From contig JAUNGD010000011.1 in the NCBI GenBank assembly GCA_030524705.1, forward strand, positions 1-64,000: a stretch of DNA of 64,000 nucleotides. The letters are read 5' to 3'. Under the pieces are notes generated by a model. That model was not told the origin of the DNA. It did no database searches and worked only from the letters and a program-made list of their open reading frames with translations. The position numbers and the translations under genes are program-made. Source of the stretch: Lachnospiraceae bacterium (GTDB taxonomy: Bacteria; Bacillota; Clostridia; Lachnospirales; Lachnospiraceae). Of this stretch, positions 17,087 to 25,447 are shown piece by piece (position 1 is the first letter of the stretch; each line of letters opens with the position of its first letter).

Positions 17087-17100
17087 AGAAAAAATAAAAA

Positions 17101-17142
17101 AATGCTTTTGCCTAAAAACAGCGTCCGGCAGAAGCATTTTTT
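17101..17142. terminator. Intrinsic terminator, probably bidirectional
   Basis: AATGCTTTTGCC pairs with GGCAGAAGCATT and is followed by TTTTTT; the A-rich flank on the left lets it serve the minus-strand glycosyltransferase gene as well. Confidence 0.85.
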
Positions 17143-17149
17143 ATCATGG

Positions 17150-18520
17150 TCAGGATAAGGTTCTGAGAATATTTTCTTCGATTCTTTTTGATAAGGTGTC
17201 ATACAGGGCGGCCTCGTCCTCGGTAAAGCCGGAAAAGCAGATTTCCCGATAGCCATTCTGCACGTTTTTCAGGGTCTCCAGCACGGGAAGGGCAGCAGGG
17301 AGTACGCGGATTTCGAGATAGTTCGGGGATGTTTTGCTGTCCTCATGATCCGCCGGAGAATATTTGGTCCAGGAAATATAGCCGTGTGCCTTCAGGCTCT
17401 GCAGGACTGAGGAGAGCTTTCTTTTGCTGCAGCCGATCAGCTCCGCCAGCTCTTTTCGGGTATACATTTTCGCATCTGGGCTTAGGCAAAAAAGAAGACG
17501 AACCTCATTTAATTTCAGGCCATAGCGGAAGCACGCCGGCTGCAGACAGGCCTCAAAGCACTTTCGTTTCAGGTAAATATCGGATAAGGCATCGTTGCTC
17601 TCCAGGATGGAAGGATTGATCTGCACCCGCTCTTCACCGAGCTTAAGCGAGCCGGGAAGCAGAGCGGGGGGAACGATACCGTCGCTGGCGGCATCCAGCA
17701 AAAAGCGGTAGACCTGCAGACGGCTTTTTTCGTAATCATCATCGTCAAAGACTTCCTTATAAAATTTTCTGTAATATTCAAATACCGTAATTTTCATTTG
17801 GATTGTTTTGGTGATGCTGGCGCCCTGAGCCGACAGGGAATGCTTTGTCCGCACGTAATAGTAGAGGGGAACCCGCAGGACATAGATGTTCTGGACGTGG
17901 CAGATGTATTCCAGATTGAACATAAAATCCTCGCACCAGCTGATTTCGGCATTCATGCGGAGCTGATACTGCCGGATCAGCTCTCTTTTGTACAGCTTGT
18001 TCCAGAGAACGCCGTAATAATAATCCGCCGGCTTTTCCATCATATAAGTGGCAAATTCTTTTCGGCTTAAAAGTCCCTCCTCCTGGATATCGCCTTTGTG
18101 GGCGATGCGGTTGTCGATGACGCGGTAAAAGTCAGCGATGACCATATCGCAGCTATGGGCCTTTGCGGCGGTGACCAGAAGTCCCGTTGCCTCCGGGGCG
18201 ATCCAGTCGTCCGCATCTACGAACTGAAGATACGTTCCCTTTGCCTGGGCAAGCGCCAGGTTTCGGCTGTCAGATACGCCCGAATTCTGCTTGTGTATCA
18301 CATGCACCCGGTGATCCTGTGCGGCATAGTGGTCGCAGATGGCGCCGGAGGAGTCCGTGCTTCCATCGTTTACAAGAATCAGTTCGAAATTTTTGTAGTC
18401 CTGCCTTAATACACTGTCGACACAGCGGTCAAGAGTGTTTTCGGCGTTGTATACGGGAACGATAATGCTGACGGCAGGAAGCTGCCCTGCGGTTGAATTT
18501 ATAAAATTTTTCTGTGCCAA
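17150..18520 (-). CDS. Family 2 glycosyltransferase fused to a MarR-like winged helix
   Basis: A 456-residue protein. Residues about 15-245 are a GT-A glycosyltransferase (VSIIVPVYNAENTLDRCVDS, LVNDGSTDSS, the DxD motif in FVDADDW). After a linker, residues about 330-456 form a winged helix of MarR type (LKLNEVRLLFCLSPDA, TRKELAELIGCSKRKLSSVL, a basic wing). Glycosyltransferases of this class use nucleotide sugars; fusion to a DNA-binding domain is unusual. The start is a TTG with GAAGGAGG 7 bases upstream. It is downstream of, and co-transcribed with, the TetR gene (35-base gap), opposite the MMPL transporter. Confidence 0.85.
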   Translation of the reverse strand: MAQKNFINSTAGQLPAVSIIVPVYNAENTLDRCVDSVLRQDYKNFELILVNDGSTDSSGAICDHYAAQDHRVHVIHKQNSGVSDSRNLALAQAKGTYLQFVDADDWIAPEATGLLVTAAKAHSCDMVIADFYRVIDNRIAHKGDIQEEGLLSRKEFATYMMEKPADYYYGVLWNKLYKRELIRQYQLRMNAEISWCEDFMFNLEYICHVQNIYVLRVPLYYYVRTKHSLSAQGASITKTIQMKITVFEYYRKFYKEVFDDDDYEKSRLQVYRFLLDAASDGIVPPALLPGSLKLGEERVQINPSILESNDALSDIYLKRKCFEACLQPACFRYGLKLNEVRLLFCLSPDAKMYTRKELAELIGCSKRKLSSVLQSLKAHGYISWTKYSPADHEDSKTSPNYLEIRVLPAALPVLETLKNVQNGYREICFSGFTEDEAALYDTLSKRIEENILRTLS

Positions 18521-18555
18521 GAATTTTCCTCCTTCATGCTGCGGTGTGCAAAAGA

Positions 18556-19101
18556 TCAGATGCAGAAGCAGCTGCCTGTGAAGATGCTTTCCATGAGCTG
18601 AGAGATCATGGCGCCGTCTTCAAAGTCGTTGTTTTTTACAGCCCGGGAGATAACGCTCATCAATCCCCCGGCCAGAAAGGAGATGGCGTAATCCCGGTCC
18701 GCCGTCTGGGAGCTACGAAGCAGGCTGTCCAGATCGGAAAGATAATATTCAATTTTATTTTTGACCAGGTGGTCCAGATTGCTTCTGACCATCAGGCAGA
18801 TCAGCTCCTTGTTTTGGATCATATAAGCGATAGTATTGTCGCATAATTCCTTCAGCATACGGCTGTTTTCGTCCTGCAGATACCTTTCAACATAAGTATG
18901 AAACAGCGTATCCAGATGTAATTCAATCACTTCTTCCTTTCCGTCAAAAAGTGTATAAAAGGTCTGCCGTGAGATCATCGCTTTTTCACACAGCTCTTTA
19001 ATATTGATCTTTGCAAATTCTTTTTCTTTCATCAGCTCCAGCAAAGCCTCCACAATCATTTTTTGCGACTGAAGAGCAGTGGGATTGCTGCCGTGGTACA
19101 T
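18556..19101 (-). CDS. TetR-family transcriptional regulator
   Basis: The 181-residue protein has a TetR helix-turn-helix (about 20-60, INIKELCEKAMISRQTFYTL) and a TetR_C_8-like helical C-terminus. Start at 19101 has AGGAGG 8 bases upstream; the ATG at 19107 would be too close. Two palindromes in the divergent region and one at 16.8 kb share the pattern YTGACA-NN-TGTCAR, which I infer to be its operator. It should control itself with the glycosyltransferase, and the MMPL transporter. Confidence 0.88.
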   Translation of the reverse strand: MYHGSNPTALQSQKMIVEALLELMKEKEFAKINIKELCEKAMISRQTFYTLFDGKEEVIELHLDTLFHTYVERYLQDENSRMLKELCDNTIAYMIQNKELICLMVRSNLDHLVKNKIEYYLSDLDSLLRSSQTADRDYAISFLAGGLMSVISRAVKNNDFEDGAMISQLMESIFTGSCFCI

Positions 19102-19140
19102 GGACATATCCTCCTGTGTGTCTGACTTTTAAATACTGCA

Positions 19141-19154
19141 TTGACAGATGTCAG
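19141..19154. promoter_or_regulatory. TetR operator site 1 (TTGACA-GA-TGTCAG)
   Basis: A near-perfect dyad in the TetR/MMPL divergent region, 40 bases upstream of the TetR start. Its centre is 39 bases from the second site, close to four helical turns. Confidence 0.75.
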
Positions 19155-19179
19155 CTTTTTTACTATTATAGCTTAATTC

Positions 19180-19193
19180 CTGACAGCTGTCAA
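19180..19193. promoter_or_regulatory. TetR operator site 2 (CTGACA-GC-TGTCAA)
   Basis: The second dyad of the same pattern in the divergent region, placed to cover promoters in both directions. TTACTATTATAG between the sites is a likely -10 region. Confidence 0.75.
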
Positions 19194-19316
19194 GGAAATA
19201 CACAGAAACTGAAAGGACAATACGCAGAAGCTGAAAGGAGAATGTTATGAAGCCGGTAATAATATTATGAAATGGTACTGTTTAAAAACTCATGTACAGA
19301 ATGTGTAAGAAGTAAA

Positions 19317-21410
19317 ATGGGAGATGATTATTTGATAAAAACAGGAAAATGGATTGCAAAGCATAAGATTTTAATTTTTATTGTGGGGATTTTACTTGTC
19401 ATTCCATCCATATTCGGGATTGCCAGAACGAGGATTAATTATGATCTGCTGAGTTATCTTCCAGACAGCCTGGAAACTGTGGATGGACAGAATATTATGG
19501 TAGATGAGTTTGGAGTCGGGGCATTTTCCATGGTCGTTGTAGAGGATATGGAATTAAAGGACGCCCAGACGCTGAAGGAGGAGATCAGACAGGTTGATTA
19601 TGTAAAAGATGTACTCTGGTACGATGATATTGTGGACATTACTTTTCCAGTGGAAATGCTTCCGGATGAGTTGAGGGAGGCCTTCTTTAACGGAGATGCG
19701 ACCATGATGATCGTACTTCTGGAGAATACTACTTCTTCAGATGAGTCCATGGACGCCATTACGGAAATAAGAAATATTGTGGATAAAAGATGCTTTATCG
19801 GCGGCATGACGGGAATCGTCACCGACATCAAGAATCTGTGTATGGGAGAAATCCCCATATATGTAGTGATCGCCGCGGTTCTTTCCTTTCTTGTACTGCA
19901 GCTAACGGGCACCTCTTTCATGGTTCCGTTCATTTTTCTGCTGAGTATCGGCTTTGCTATTTTATATAATATGGGAACGAATGAGTTTCTGGGAGAGGTT
20001 TCATATATTACGCAGGCCCTGGTGGCGGTCCTGCAGCTTGGTGTTACGATGGACTACTCCATTTTTCTTCTGGACAGCTATGAAGAGAACAAAAAGGAAT
20101 ATCCCGATGACAGAAATGAAGCCATGGGCCATGCGATCGCCAGCACCTTTAAATCCATCACGGCCAGTTCCATCACTACAGTAGCCGGATTTGCAGCGCT
20201 TTGCCTGATGACCTTTGCACTGGGGAAAAATATGGGTATCGTTATGGCAAAGGGTGTGATTATCGGCGTTATCTGCTGCGTGACGCTGCTTCCTTCGATG
20301 ATCCTGATCTTTGATAAGCCCATCGAAAAGACAAAGCATAAGCCTTTGATCAGGAGCGTAGACGGCTTGTCAGGGTTTATCACAAAGCATTATAAAATAT
20401 GGCTGGTAATTTTCTGCCTGCTTTTGCTTCCGGCGGTTTACGGAAACAGCCGCACGAAGATTTATTACAACATTGCTCAGTCTCTGCCGGATTCTCTGCT
20501 TTCCAATGTGGCAAACCAAAAGCTGGAGGACGAGTTTGACATGAGCACTATGCATATCGTCATGATGGACCGGGACATGGAGGCGAAAAAGAAGGAGGAA
20601 TTATTCAAGGCCATTGACAGGGTAGACGGTGTAAAATGGTGCATTGGGATCAATACACTGGTGGGACCGGCGATTCCTGACTTCATGATTCCAGATGATA
20701 TGGAAGAAATGCTGCGGGGAGACGAGTATGAGCTGGCTTTTGTCGCAACAGAATATGAGTCGGCCACAGATGAAATGAACGCACAGATTGCTCAGATAGA
20801 TGAGCTGGTGAAGTCCTATGATGCGAAGGGCATGGTGATCGGGGAGGCTCCTTTGATGAAGGATCTTCAGGACGTCACGGATGTAGACCTTATGCGGGTA
20901 AATACTACATCTATAGCGGCCATTTTTGTGATTATTATGGTCATTTTCAAATCCATATCGCTTCCGGTCATTTTGGTGGCAGTCATTGAATTTGCTATTG
21001 TGGTGAATATGGCAGTTCCCTATTATCAGGGGATCAGCCTTCCCTTTGTGGCGAGCATTGTAGTCGGTACAATCCAGCTTGGAGCGACGGTGGATTACGC
21101 CATTTTGATGACCAGCAGGTATCAGAAGGAACGGCAGGCAGGACATAAGAAAAAAGAAGCGGTAGTGCTTGCACACAAAGCCTGCATGCTGTCCATTATT
21201 ACCAGCGGCTTCAGCTTTTTTGCGGCAACCTTTGGAATCGCCGTGTATTCCGACGTGGATATGATCGGTTCCATCTGTACGCTTCTTTCCCGGGGAGCAC
21301 TGATCAGTATGCTGGTGGTAATTCTGGTTCTTCCGGCAATGTTTATGATCTTCGATAAACTGATCTGCAGGACCTCCATCGGATTTCTTGGGAAAAAGAA
21401 ATCCGCCTGA
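19317..21410 (+). CDS. MMPL/RND-family transporter
   Basis: About 697 residues in two homologous halves. Each has one helix at the start (ILIFIVGILLVIPSIFGIA; IWLVIFCLLLLPAVYG), an extracellular domain, then a five-helix bundle with VTMDYSIFL and ATVDYAILM, the DY motifs of the proton relay in MMPL proteins. Such pumps export lipids, glycolipids or hydrophobic drugs. Start: ATG at 19317 lacks a clear site; TTG at 19332 has GGGAG 8 bases upstream and gives the family-like MIKTGKWIAKHK, so it may be the true start. Regulated by the divergent TetR; the neighbouring glycosyltransferase suggests a glycolipid cargo (inference). Confidence 0.9.
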   Translation: MGDDYLIKTGKWIAKHKILIFIVGILLVIPSIFGIARTRINYDLLSYLPDSLETVDGQNIMVDEFGVGAFSMVVVEDMELKDAQTLKEEIRQVDYVKDVLWYDDIVDITFPVEMLPDELREAFFNGDATMMIVLLENTTSSDESMDAITEIRNIVDKRCFIGGMTGIVTDIKNLCMGEIPIYVVIAAVLSFLVLQLTGTSFMVPFIFLLSIGFAILYNMGTNEFLGEVSYITQALVAVLQLGVTMDYSIFLLDSYEENKKEYPDDRNEAMGHAIASTFKSITASSITTVAGFAALCLMTFALGKNMGIVMAKGVIIGVICCVTLLPSMILIFDKPIEKTKHKPLIRSVDGLSGFITKHYKIWLVIFCLLLLPAVYGNSRTKIYYNIAQSLPDSLLSNVANQKLEDEFDMSTMHIVMMDRDMEAKKKEELFKAIDRVDGVKWCIGINTLVGPAIPDFMIPDDMEEMLRGDEYELAFVATEYESATDEMNAQIAQIDELVKSYDAKGMVIGEAPLMKDLQDVTDVDLMRVNTTSIAAIFVIIMVIFKSISLPVILVAVIEFAIVVNMAVPYYQGISLPFVASIVVGTIQLGATVDYAILMTSRYQKERQAGHKKKEAVVLAHKACMLSIITSGFSFFAATFGIAVYSDVDMIGSICTLLSRGALISMLVVILVLPAMFMIFDKLICRTSIGFLGKKKSA

Positions 21411-21477
21411 GAAAAACAGTTCAAAGGTCTGCCGCAGTCAGCGGATCGAAACGGGGAGGTATTTATAAAGCATAAAA

Positions 21478-21521
21478 AATAAACGGGCATATCACTCGGG
21501 AGGCGGTATGCCTGTTTTATT
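21478..21521 (+). terminator. Intrinsic terminator after the MMPL gene
   Basis: AAATAAACGGGCATA pairs imperfectly with TATGCCTGTTTTATT across a 15-base loop, giving an A-flanked hairpin followed by TTTTATT. Confidence 0.75.
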
Positions 21522-21564
21522 GTGCGGGAACGGGAGGGGAATTTTGGCATCTGAAAGATTAGGG

Positions 21565-21610
21565 TTGCATTTTCAAAAGAGTGTGCTACAATAGAAAAGA
21601 ACAAACGTTC
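21565..21610 (+). promoter_or_regulatory. SOS promoter with LexA box
   Basis: TTGCAT (21565-21570) and TACAAT (21587-21592) are 16 bases apart. GAACAAACGTTC (21599-21610) fits the Gram-positive LexA/DinR box GAAC-N4-GTTC exactly and overlaps the expected transcription start. It lies 84 bases before the Y-family polymerase gene. Confidence 0.85.
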
Positions 21611-21693
21611 GATTTCTTAAAAGCTCTTCGGGCGGCACCTCACTGCATAATGATCTGCTTTCGGAGAAAACTAGAGAGAAGGAGTGATTTTGG

Positions 21694-22962
21694 ATGCAGG
21701 AGAGTAGACAATACGTGTGCATTGATTTAAAATCATTTTATGCCTCAGTAGAATGCAGGGAACGGAACCTGGATCCGATGACGGCCCGGCTGGTGGTGGC
21801 CGACCCGGAGCGCACGGAGAAGACCATCTGCCTTGCGGTGTCTCCGGCGCTGAAGGCCCTGGGGATTCCCGGCAGGTGCAGGGTGTTTGAGATCCCGAAG
21901 GGGATAGAATACATTATGGCGACGCCCCGGATGCAGCTTTACATCGACTATTCCGCCGAGATTTATGCCATATACCTGAAATATATCGCCAAGGAGGACA
22001 TTCACGTATACAGCATTGACGAGGTGTTTATGGATGTCACAGATTACTTGTCTTTGTACCGGATGACTGCGAAGGAGCTGGGCGTTATGATCATGCAGGA
22101 CGTTATGGACAGCGTTGGTATTCCCGCGGCCTGCGGGATCGGGACCAATCTCTATCTTGCCAAGATAGCTCTGGATATTACGGCCAAGCATACGAAGGAC
22201 CGTATCGGGATTCTGGATGAAGAAGAGTATCGGAGGACTCTGTGGGATCACCGGCCTCTGACTGATTTCTGGCGTATCGGTGCGGGGACGGCCCGCCGGC
22301 TGGAAAGCATGGGGATTTTTACGATGAGGGAAATCGCCCGGGCGGAGGAAGGAGAGCTGTACCGCCAGTTCGGCGTAGATGCGGAGCTTCTGATCGACCA
22401 CGCCTGGGGCCGGGAGACGGCTACCATGGCCGACATTAAAGCGTATACGCCCAAGTCAAATTCCATCGGCAGCGGGCAGGTTCTGGGGTGTGGCTGCGAC
22501 TATGAGGGAGGCAGGCTGATCGTAAAGGAAATGGTGGATATGCTCTGCCTGGAGTTGGTGGATAAGAGGCTGGTCACTGACTCTGTGACACTGCACATAG
22601 GCTACAACAGGCAGTTCCGGCAGAAGTCGGCTCATGGGACGGCGTCTATGTCTGTGATCACCAGCTCTGCGAAGCAGATTACCGCGTATGCGGTGGAGCT
22701 GTATGAACGGATCGTGGACCGGCATATTCCGATACGCAGAGTCACCCTGACCTTCAATCATGTGATCGACGAGGCGTATCAGCAGTATGATCTGTTTACG
22801 GACCCGGCGGAGCTGGAGCGGGAGCACCGGATTCAGCAGGCCATGCTGGACATCAAAGAAAAATACGGCAAAAATGCGATCCTGAAGGGGATGAATCTCC
22901 AGGAGGGGGCGACGGCTATGGAGCGCAACTGCCAGATCGGAGGACATAGAAGTGGCGTATAG
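21694..22962 (+). CDS. Y-family DNA polymerase, UvrX/UmuC-like
   Basis: The 422-residue enzyme copies damaged DNA. Visible are the N-terminal metal-site motif VCIDLKSFYASVE, the palm motif YSIDEVFMDVTDY with the catalytic Asp-Glu, PAACGIGTNLYLAKIA, a helix-hairpin-helix region (GAGTARRLESMGIFTMREIA) and a C-terminal little-finger domain. Together with the YolD gene overlapping its end it matches the UvrX-YolD pair of Firmicutes. The ATG has AGAGAAGGAG upstream. A LexA box sits in its promoter, so expression should rise on DNA damage. Confidence 0.93.
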   Translation: MQESRQYVCIDLKSFYASVECRERNLDPMTARLVVADPERTEKTICLAVSPALKALGIPGRCRVFEIPKGIEYIMATPRMQLYIDYSAEIYAIYLKYIAKEDIHVYSIDEVFMDVTDYLSLYRMTAKELGVMIMQDVMDSVGIPAACGIGTNLYLAKIALDITAKHTKDRIGILDEEEYRRTLWDHRPLTDFWRIGAGTARRLESMGIFTMREIARAEEGELYRQFGVDAELLIDHAWGRETATMADIKAYTPKSNSIGSGQVLGCGCDYEGGRLIVKEMVDMLCLELVDKRLVTDSVTLHIGYNRQFRQKSAHGTASMSVITSSAKQITAYAVELYERIVDRHIPIRRVTLTFNHVIDEAYQQYDLFTDPAELEREHRIQQAMLDIKEKYGKNAILKGMNLQEGATAMERNCQIGGHRSGV

Positions 22963-23290
22963 ATCCCGGATGCCCCATGAAGAGCGGGCCAAACAGTTTA
23001 TGCCCTTTTCCGCACTGAAGGGTTATTCGGATGCTCTGCGGAAGAAAGAAAAGATCCTTGTTCCGAAGCGGGAGCTGTCGGAGGAGTATCAGGAGACTCT
23101 GGACCGGAAGCTTTGTCAGGTGCGGAAAAATGATGTGATCACAGTTGTGTATTTTCGGGCGGGAGAATATATCCGGCAGACCGGCATGGTGTCCAGGATC
23201 GACAGAAGCGCGAGGCTGATACAGATCGTAAATACAAAGATCAGCTTTGATAATATCTGTGATATTATCGGAGAAAATGTGAATGAATAG
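22952..23290 (+). CDS. YolD-like protein
   Basis: The 112-residue protein begins with the YolD signature (RAKQFMPFSALKGYSDALRK) and has the small beta domain DVITVVYFRAGEYIRQTG. YolD proteins accompany Y-family polymerases in Firmicutes, probably as regulators or substitutes for UmuD. The GTG start at 22952, with GGAGG 8 bases upstream, overlaps the polymerase gene by 11 bases. Confidence 0.88.
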   Translation: MAYRSRMPHEERAKQFMPFSALKGYSDALRKKEKILVPKRELSEEYQETLDRKLCQVRKNDVITVVYFRAGEYIRQTGMVSRIDRSARLIQIVNTKISFDNICDIIGENVNE

Positions 23291-23460
23291 AGGAGAGCAA
23301 AAAACGAGAGCAAATAAAGGGGAACGAAGAAAAGAGAGTGCAGAAAAGAGAGTAAATAAAAAAATACAGGAAATAAGAATGAAAGAAAAGAAAATAAAAT
23401 GAAACAGGAATAGAATAAAACAGGAGCAGAATAACAGGAATAAGATGAAACAGGGATCGC
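23291..23460 (+). other. Purine-rich spacer, A/G-biased on the plus strand
   Basis: About 170 bases are almost free of C and T runs and rich in degenerate units such as AAAGAGAGTAAATAAAA and GAAACAGGAATAGAATAAAA. No stem-loop or believable reading frame is seen. A shorter tract of the same kind lies at 25330-25420. Confidence 0.7.
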
Positions 23461-23480
23461 CGGGAAGGGAGGATGATACT

Positions 23481-24005
23481 ATGATACAAATGATTCGCGG
23501 AGATATTACGAAGATAGATACTGTGGATGCCATTGTAAATGCCGCCAACAACAGTCTTTTGGGCGGCGGCGGAGTGGACGGCGCCATCCATCGCGCTGCG
23601 GGGCCAAAGCTTCTGGCGGAGTGCCGGACGCTGCGGGGCTGTGAGACCGGACAGGCCAAGATCACAAAGGCCTATGATCTGTCCTGCAAGTATGTGATAC
23701 ATACGGTGGGGCCGATCTGGCGGGGAGGAAGTCAGGGAGAGGAAGCGCTGCTGGCAGCCTGCTACCGCAATTCCCTGAAGCTGGCCGCAGAATATGGGAT
23801 TCGGACGATCGCTTTTCCCTCCATTTCTACCGGGGTATACGGATATCCGGTGGAAAAGGCGGCCGGGACAGCGGTCAGGACAGTCCGGGAGTTTCTGGCG
23901 GAGCACCCGGACAAAATGGACGCGGTCATATGGGTACTGTTTGACAGTCATACAAAGGCCGTTTATGATGAGGCATGGAAGCTATGTGCAGCAGATACTA
24001 TATAG
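23481..24005 (+). CDS. Macro-domain protein (ADP-ribose-binding / O-acetyl-ADP-ribose deacetylase type)
   Basis: The 174-residue protein shows the macro-domain motifs [20 protein letters not shown] (ADP-ribose pocket), [11 protein letters not shown] and [19 protein letters not shown]. Relatives remove ADP-ribose from proteins or nucleic acids or hydrolyse O-acetyl-ADP-ribose. Start at 23481 behind GGGAGG. Its 3' end overlaps the SRAP gene by 22 bases, tying it to DNA-damage functions. Confidence 0.9.
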   Translation: MIQMIRGDITKIDTVDAIVNAANNSLLGGGGVDGAIHRAAGPKLLAECRTLRGCETGQAKITKAYDLSCKYVIHTVGPIWRGGSQGEEALLAACYRNSLKLAAEYGIRTIAFPSISTGVYGYPVEKAAGTAVRTVREFLAEHPDKMDAVIWVLFDSHTKAVYDEAWKLCAADTI

Positions 24006-24589
24006 ACGAAGAGATTGAAAAAGTCATTGCAGAGTTTGCCGGGATTGCTCCCAGGGAAATAAGCCCGGTGAAAAAGGGCGATATACGGCCTTCGGAGGAA
24101 GCGCTGGTGCTGACCGGGGAGAAACGGCCCTTTGCAGTCAGGACAATGCGCTGGGGATTTCCGCAGTACGAGAGAAAAGGACTGACGATCAATGCCAGGG
24201 CAGAAACTGTGCTGGAGAAAAGGCTGTTCCGGGACAGCGTGCTGCACAGGCGCTGCATTATCCCAGCGAAGCATTTTTACGAGTGGGATTCCGGCAAAAA
24301 CAAAGTGACCTTTTTTCAGGACGGAGAAGCTGCTCTGTATATGGCCGGATTTTACAATTATTTTCAGGGTGAGGATCGGTTTGTGGTTCTGACAGTTCCG
24401 GCCAACGCATCGGTGAATCGGGTTCATGACCGGATGCCGCTGATTCTTCAGGAAGAGGAGCTGAAGAGCTGGATATACGACGGTTCGTTTCTGGAATTTG
24501 TACTGCGCAAGACTCCGGCGCAGCTAAAGCGGTACCAGGAGTATGAACAGCAGAGCCTGTTTTTGACGGAAATGGAGGATAGGATATGA
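23984..24589 (+). CDS. SOS response-associated peptidase (SRAP/HMCES/YedK family)
   Basis: The 201-residue protein must start at 23984 so that the catalytic Cys2 follows the initiator ([10 protein letters not shown]); an ATG three codons earlier would bury it. Other active-site parts are INARAETV, the FYEW glutamate and the VHDRMP histidine. SRAP proteins form a stable thiazolidine crosslink with abasic sites in single-stranded DNA. It overlaps the macro-domain gene and shares ATGA with the next gene, within an SOS-controlled cluster. Confidence 0.93.
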   Translation: MCSRYYIDEEIEKVIAEFAGIAPREISPVKKGDIRPSEEALVLTGEKRPFAVRTMRWGFPQYERKGLTINARAETVLEKRLFRDSVLHRRCIIPAKHFYEWDSGKNKVTFFQDGEAALYMAGFYNYFQGEDRFVVLTVPANASVNRVHDRMPLILQEEELKSWIYDGSFLEFVLRKTPAQLKRYQEYEQQSLFLTEMEDRI

Positions 24590-25332
24590 CCATATTTTTG
24601 ACGAGCAGTCCGTCAGGGCCGCTGGACGGCAGCCGTCCGGTTGAAGGACTGGATGAGAAAAACAGCTTTGTAAAAAATCTGAAGAAGTGCTGGAAGGATA
24701 AAGCCAGGTGTCTGATTATTGCGGCTGCTCCTTCCGAACATGAGGGCAATGACGAGATGGCGGCCTTTTTTGAAAGCGCCGTGAAAAAGGCGGGGCTATC
24801 CGTTGATTTTTTTGAGGTGTGGGACGACCGGAATGCGGAGATCTCAAAGGCGGAGCTGCATTCCTGGGATGTTGTATTTTTAGGCGGCGGGCACGTTCCG
24901 ACCCAGAATGAATTTTTCAGGCAGATTCATCTGCGGGACAAGCTGCAGGATTTTGCAGGGATCGTGATAGGCATCAGCGCCGGGACAATGAACAGTGCAG
25001 ATACGGTGTATGCACAGCCGGAGCTGCCGGGAGAGTCTGTGGATCCGTCATATACTCGTTTTCTGCCAGGACTCGGGCTGACGCAGACGATGATTCTTCC
25101 GCATTATCAGATGGTGAAGGACAGTGAGCTGGACGGAAAACGCCTGTATGAGGAGATTACCTTTGGCGACAGCTATGGCAGATGCTTCCTTGCGCTGCCG
25201 GACGGAAGCTATCTGATGATACAGGACGGAGCGGAAACCATATGGGGAGAGGCATACCGGGTATCGGAAGGGACGATCACCAGGATCTGCGAGGACGGAA
25301 GCAGCACGGGGATAGAAGCAATGCAGAGATAA
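24586..25332 (+). CDS. Peptidase S51 / type 1 glutamine amidotransferase-like protein
   Basis: The 248-residue protein resembles PepE-like S51 peptidases: FLGGGHVPTQNEFF, then the nucleophile elbow GIVIGISAGTMNSA with the serine, and LPHYQMV with a histidine. S51 enzymes are dipeptidases for N-terminal aspartate; this branch is poorly characterised. The start codon overlaps the SRAP stop (ATGA), so it belongs to the SOS cluster. Confidence 0.85.
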   Translation: MTIFLTSSPSGPLDGSRPVEGLDEKNSFVKNLKKCWKDKARCLIIAAAPSEHEGNDEMAAFFESAVKKAGLSVDFFEVWDDRNAEISKAELHSWDVVFLGGGHVPTQNEFFRQIHLRDKLQDFAGIVIGISAGTMNSADTVYAQPELPGESVDPSYTRFLPGLGLTQTMILPHYQMVKDSELDGKRLYEEITFGDSYGRCFLALPDGSYLMIQDGAETIWGEAYRVSEGTITRICEDGSSTGIEAMQR

Positions 25333-25447
25333 AAAGAATATAGAGATAAAAAGAGTACAGGAACAGAAGAATATAGGGTTAGAAAGAGTACGAAAATAGA
25401 AGTAATGTAGAGATAAGGTATAATCTTAGAAAGGAAGGGCGACAAAG

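Noticed and set aside
16737..17252. Arginine-rich plus-strand frame
   Set aside because: It is a frameshifted reading of the DegV remnant and terminator region.
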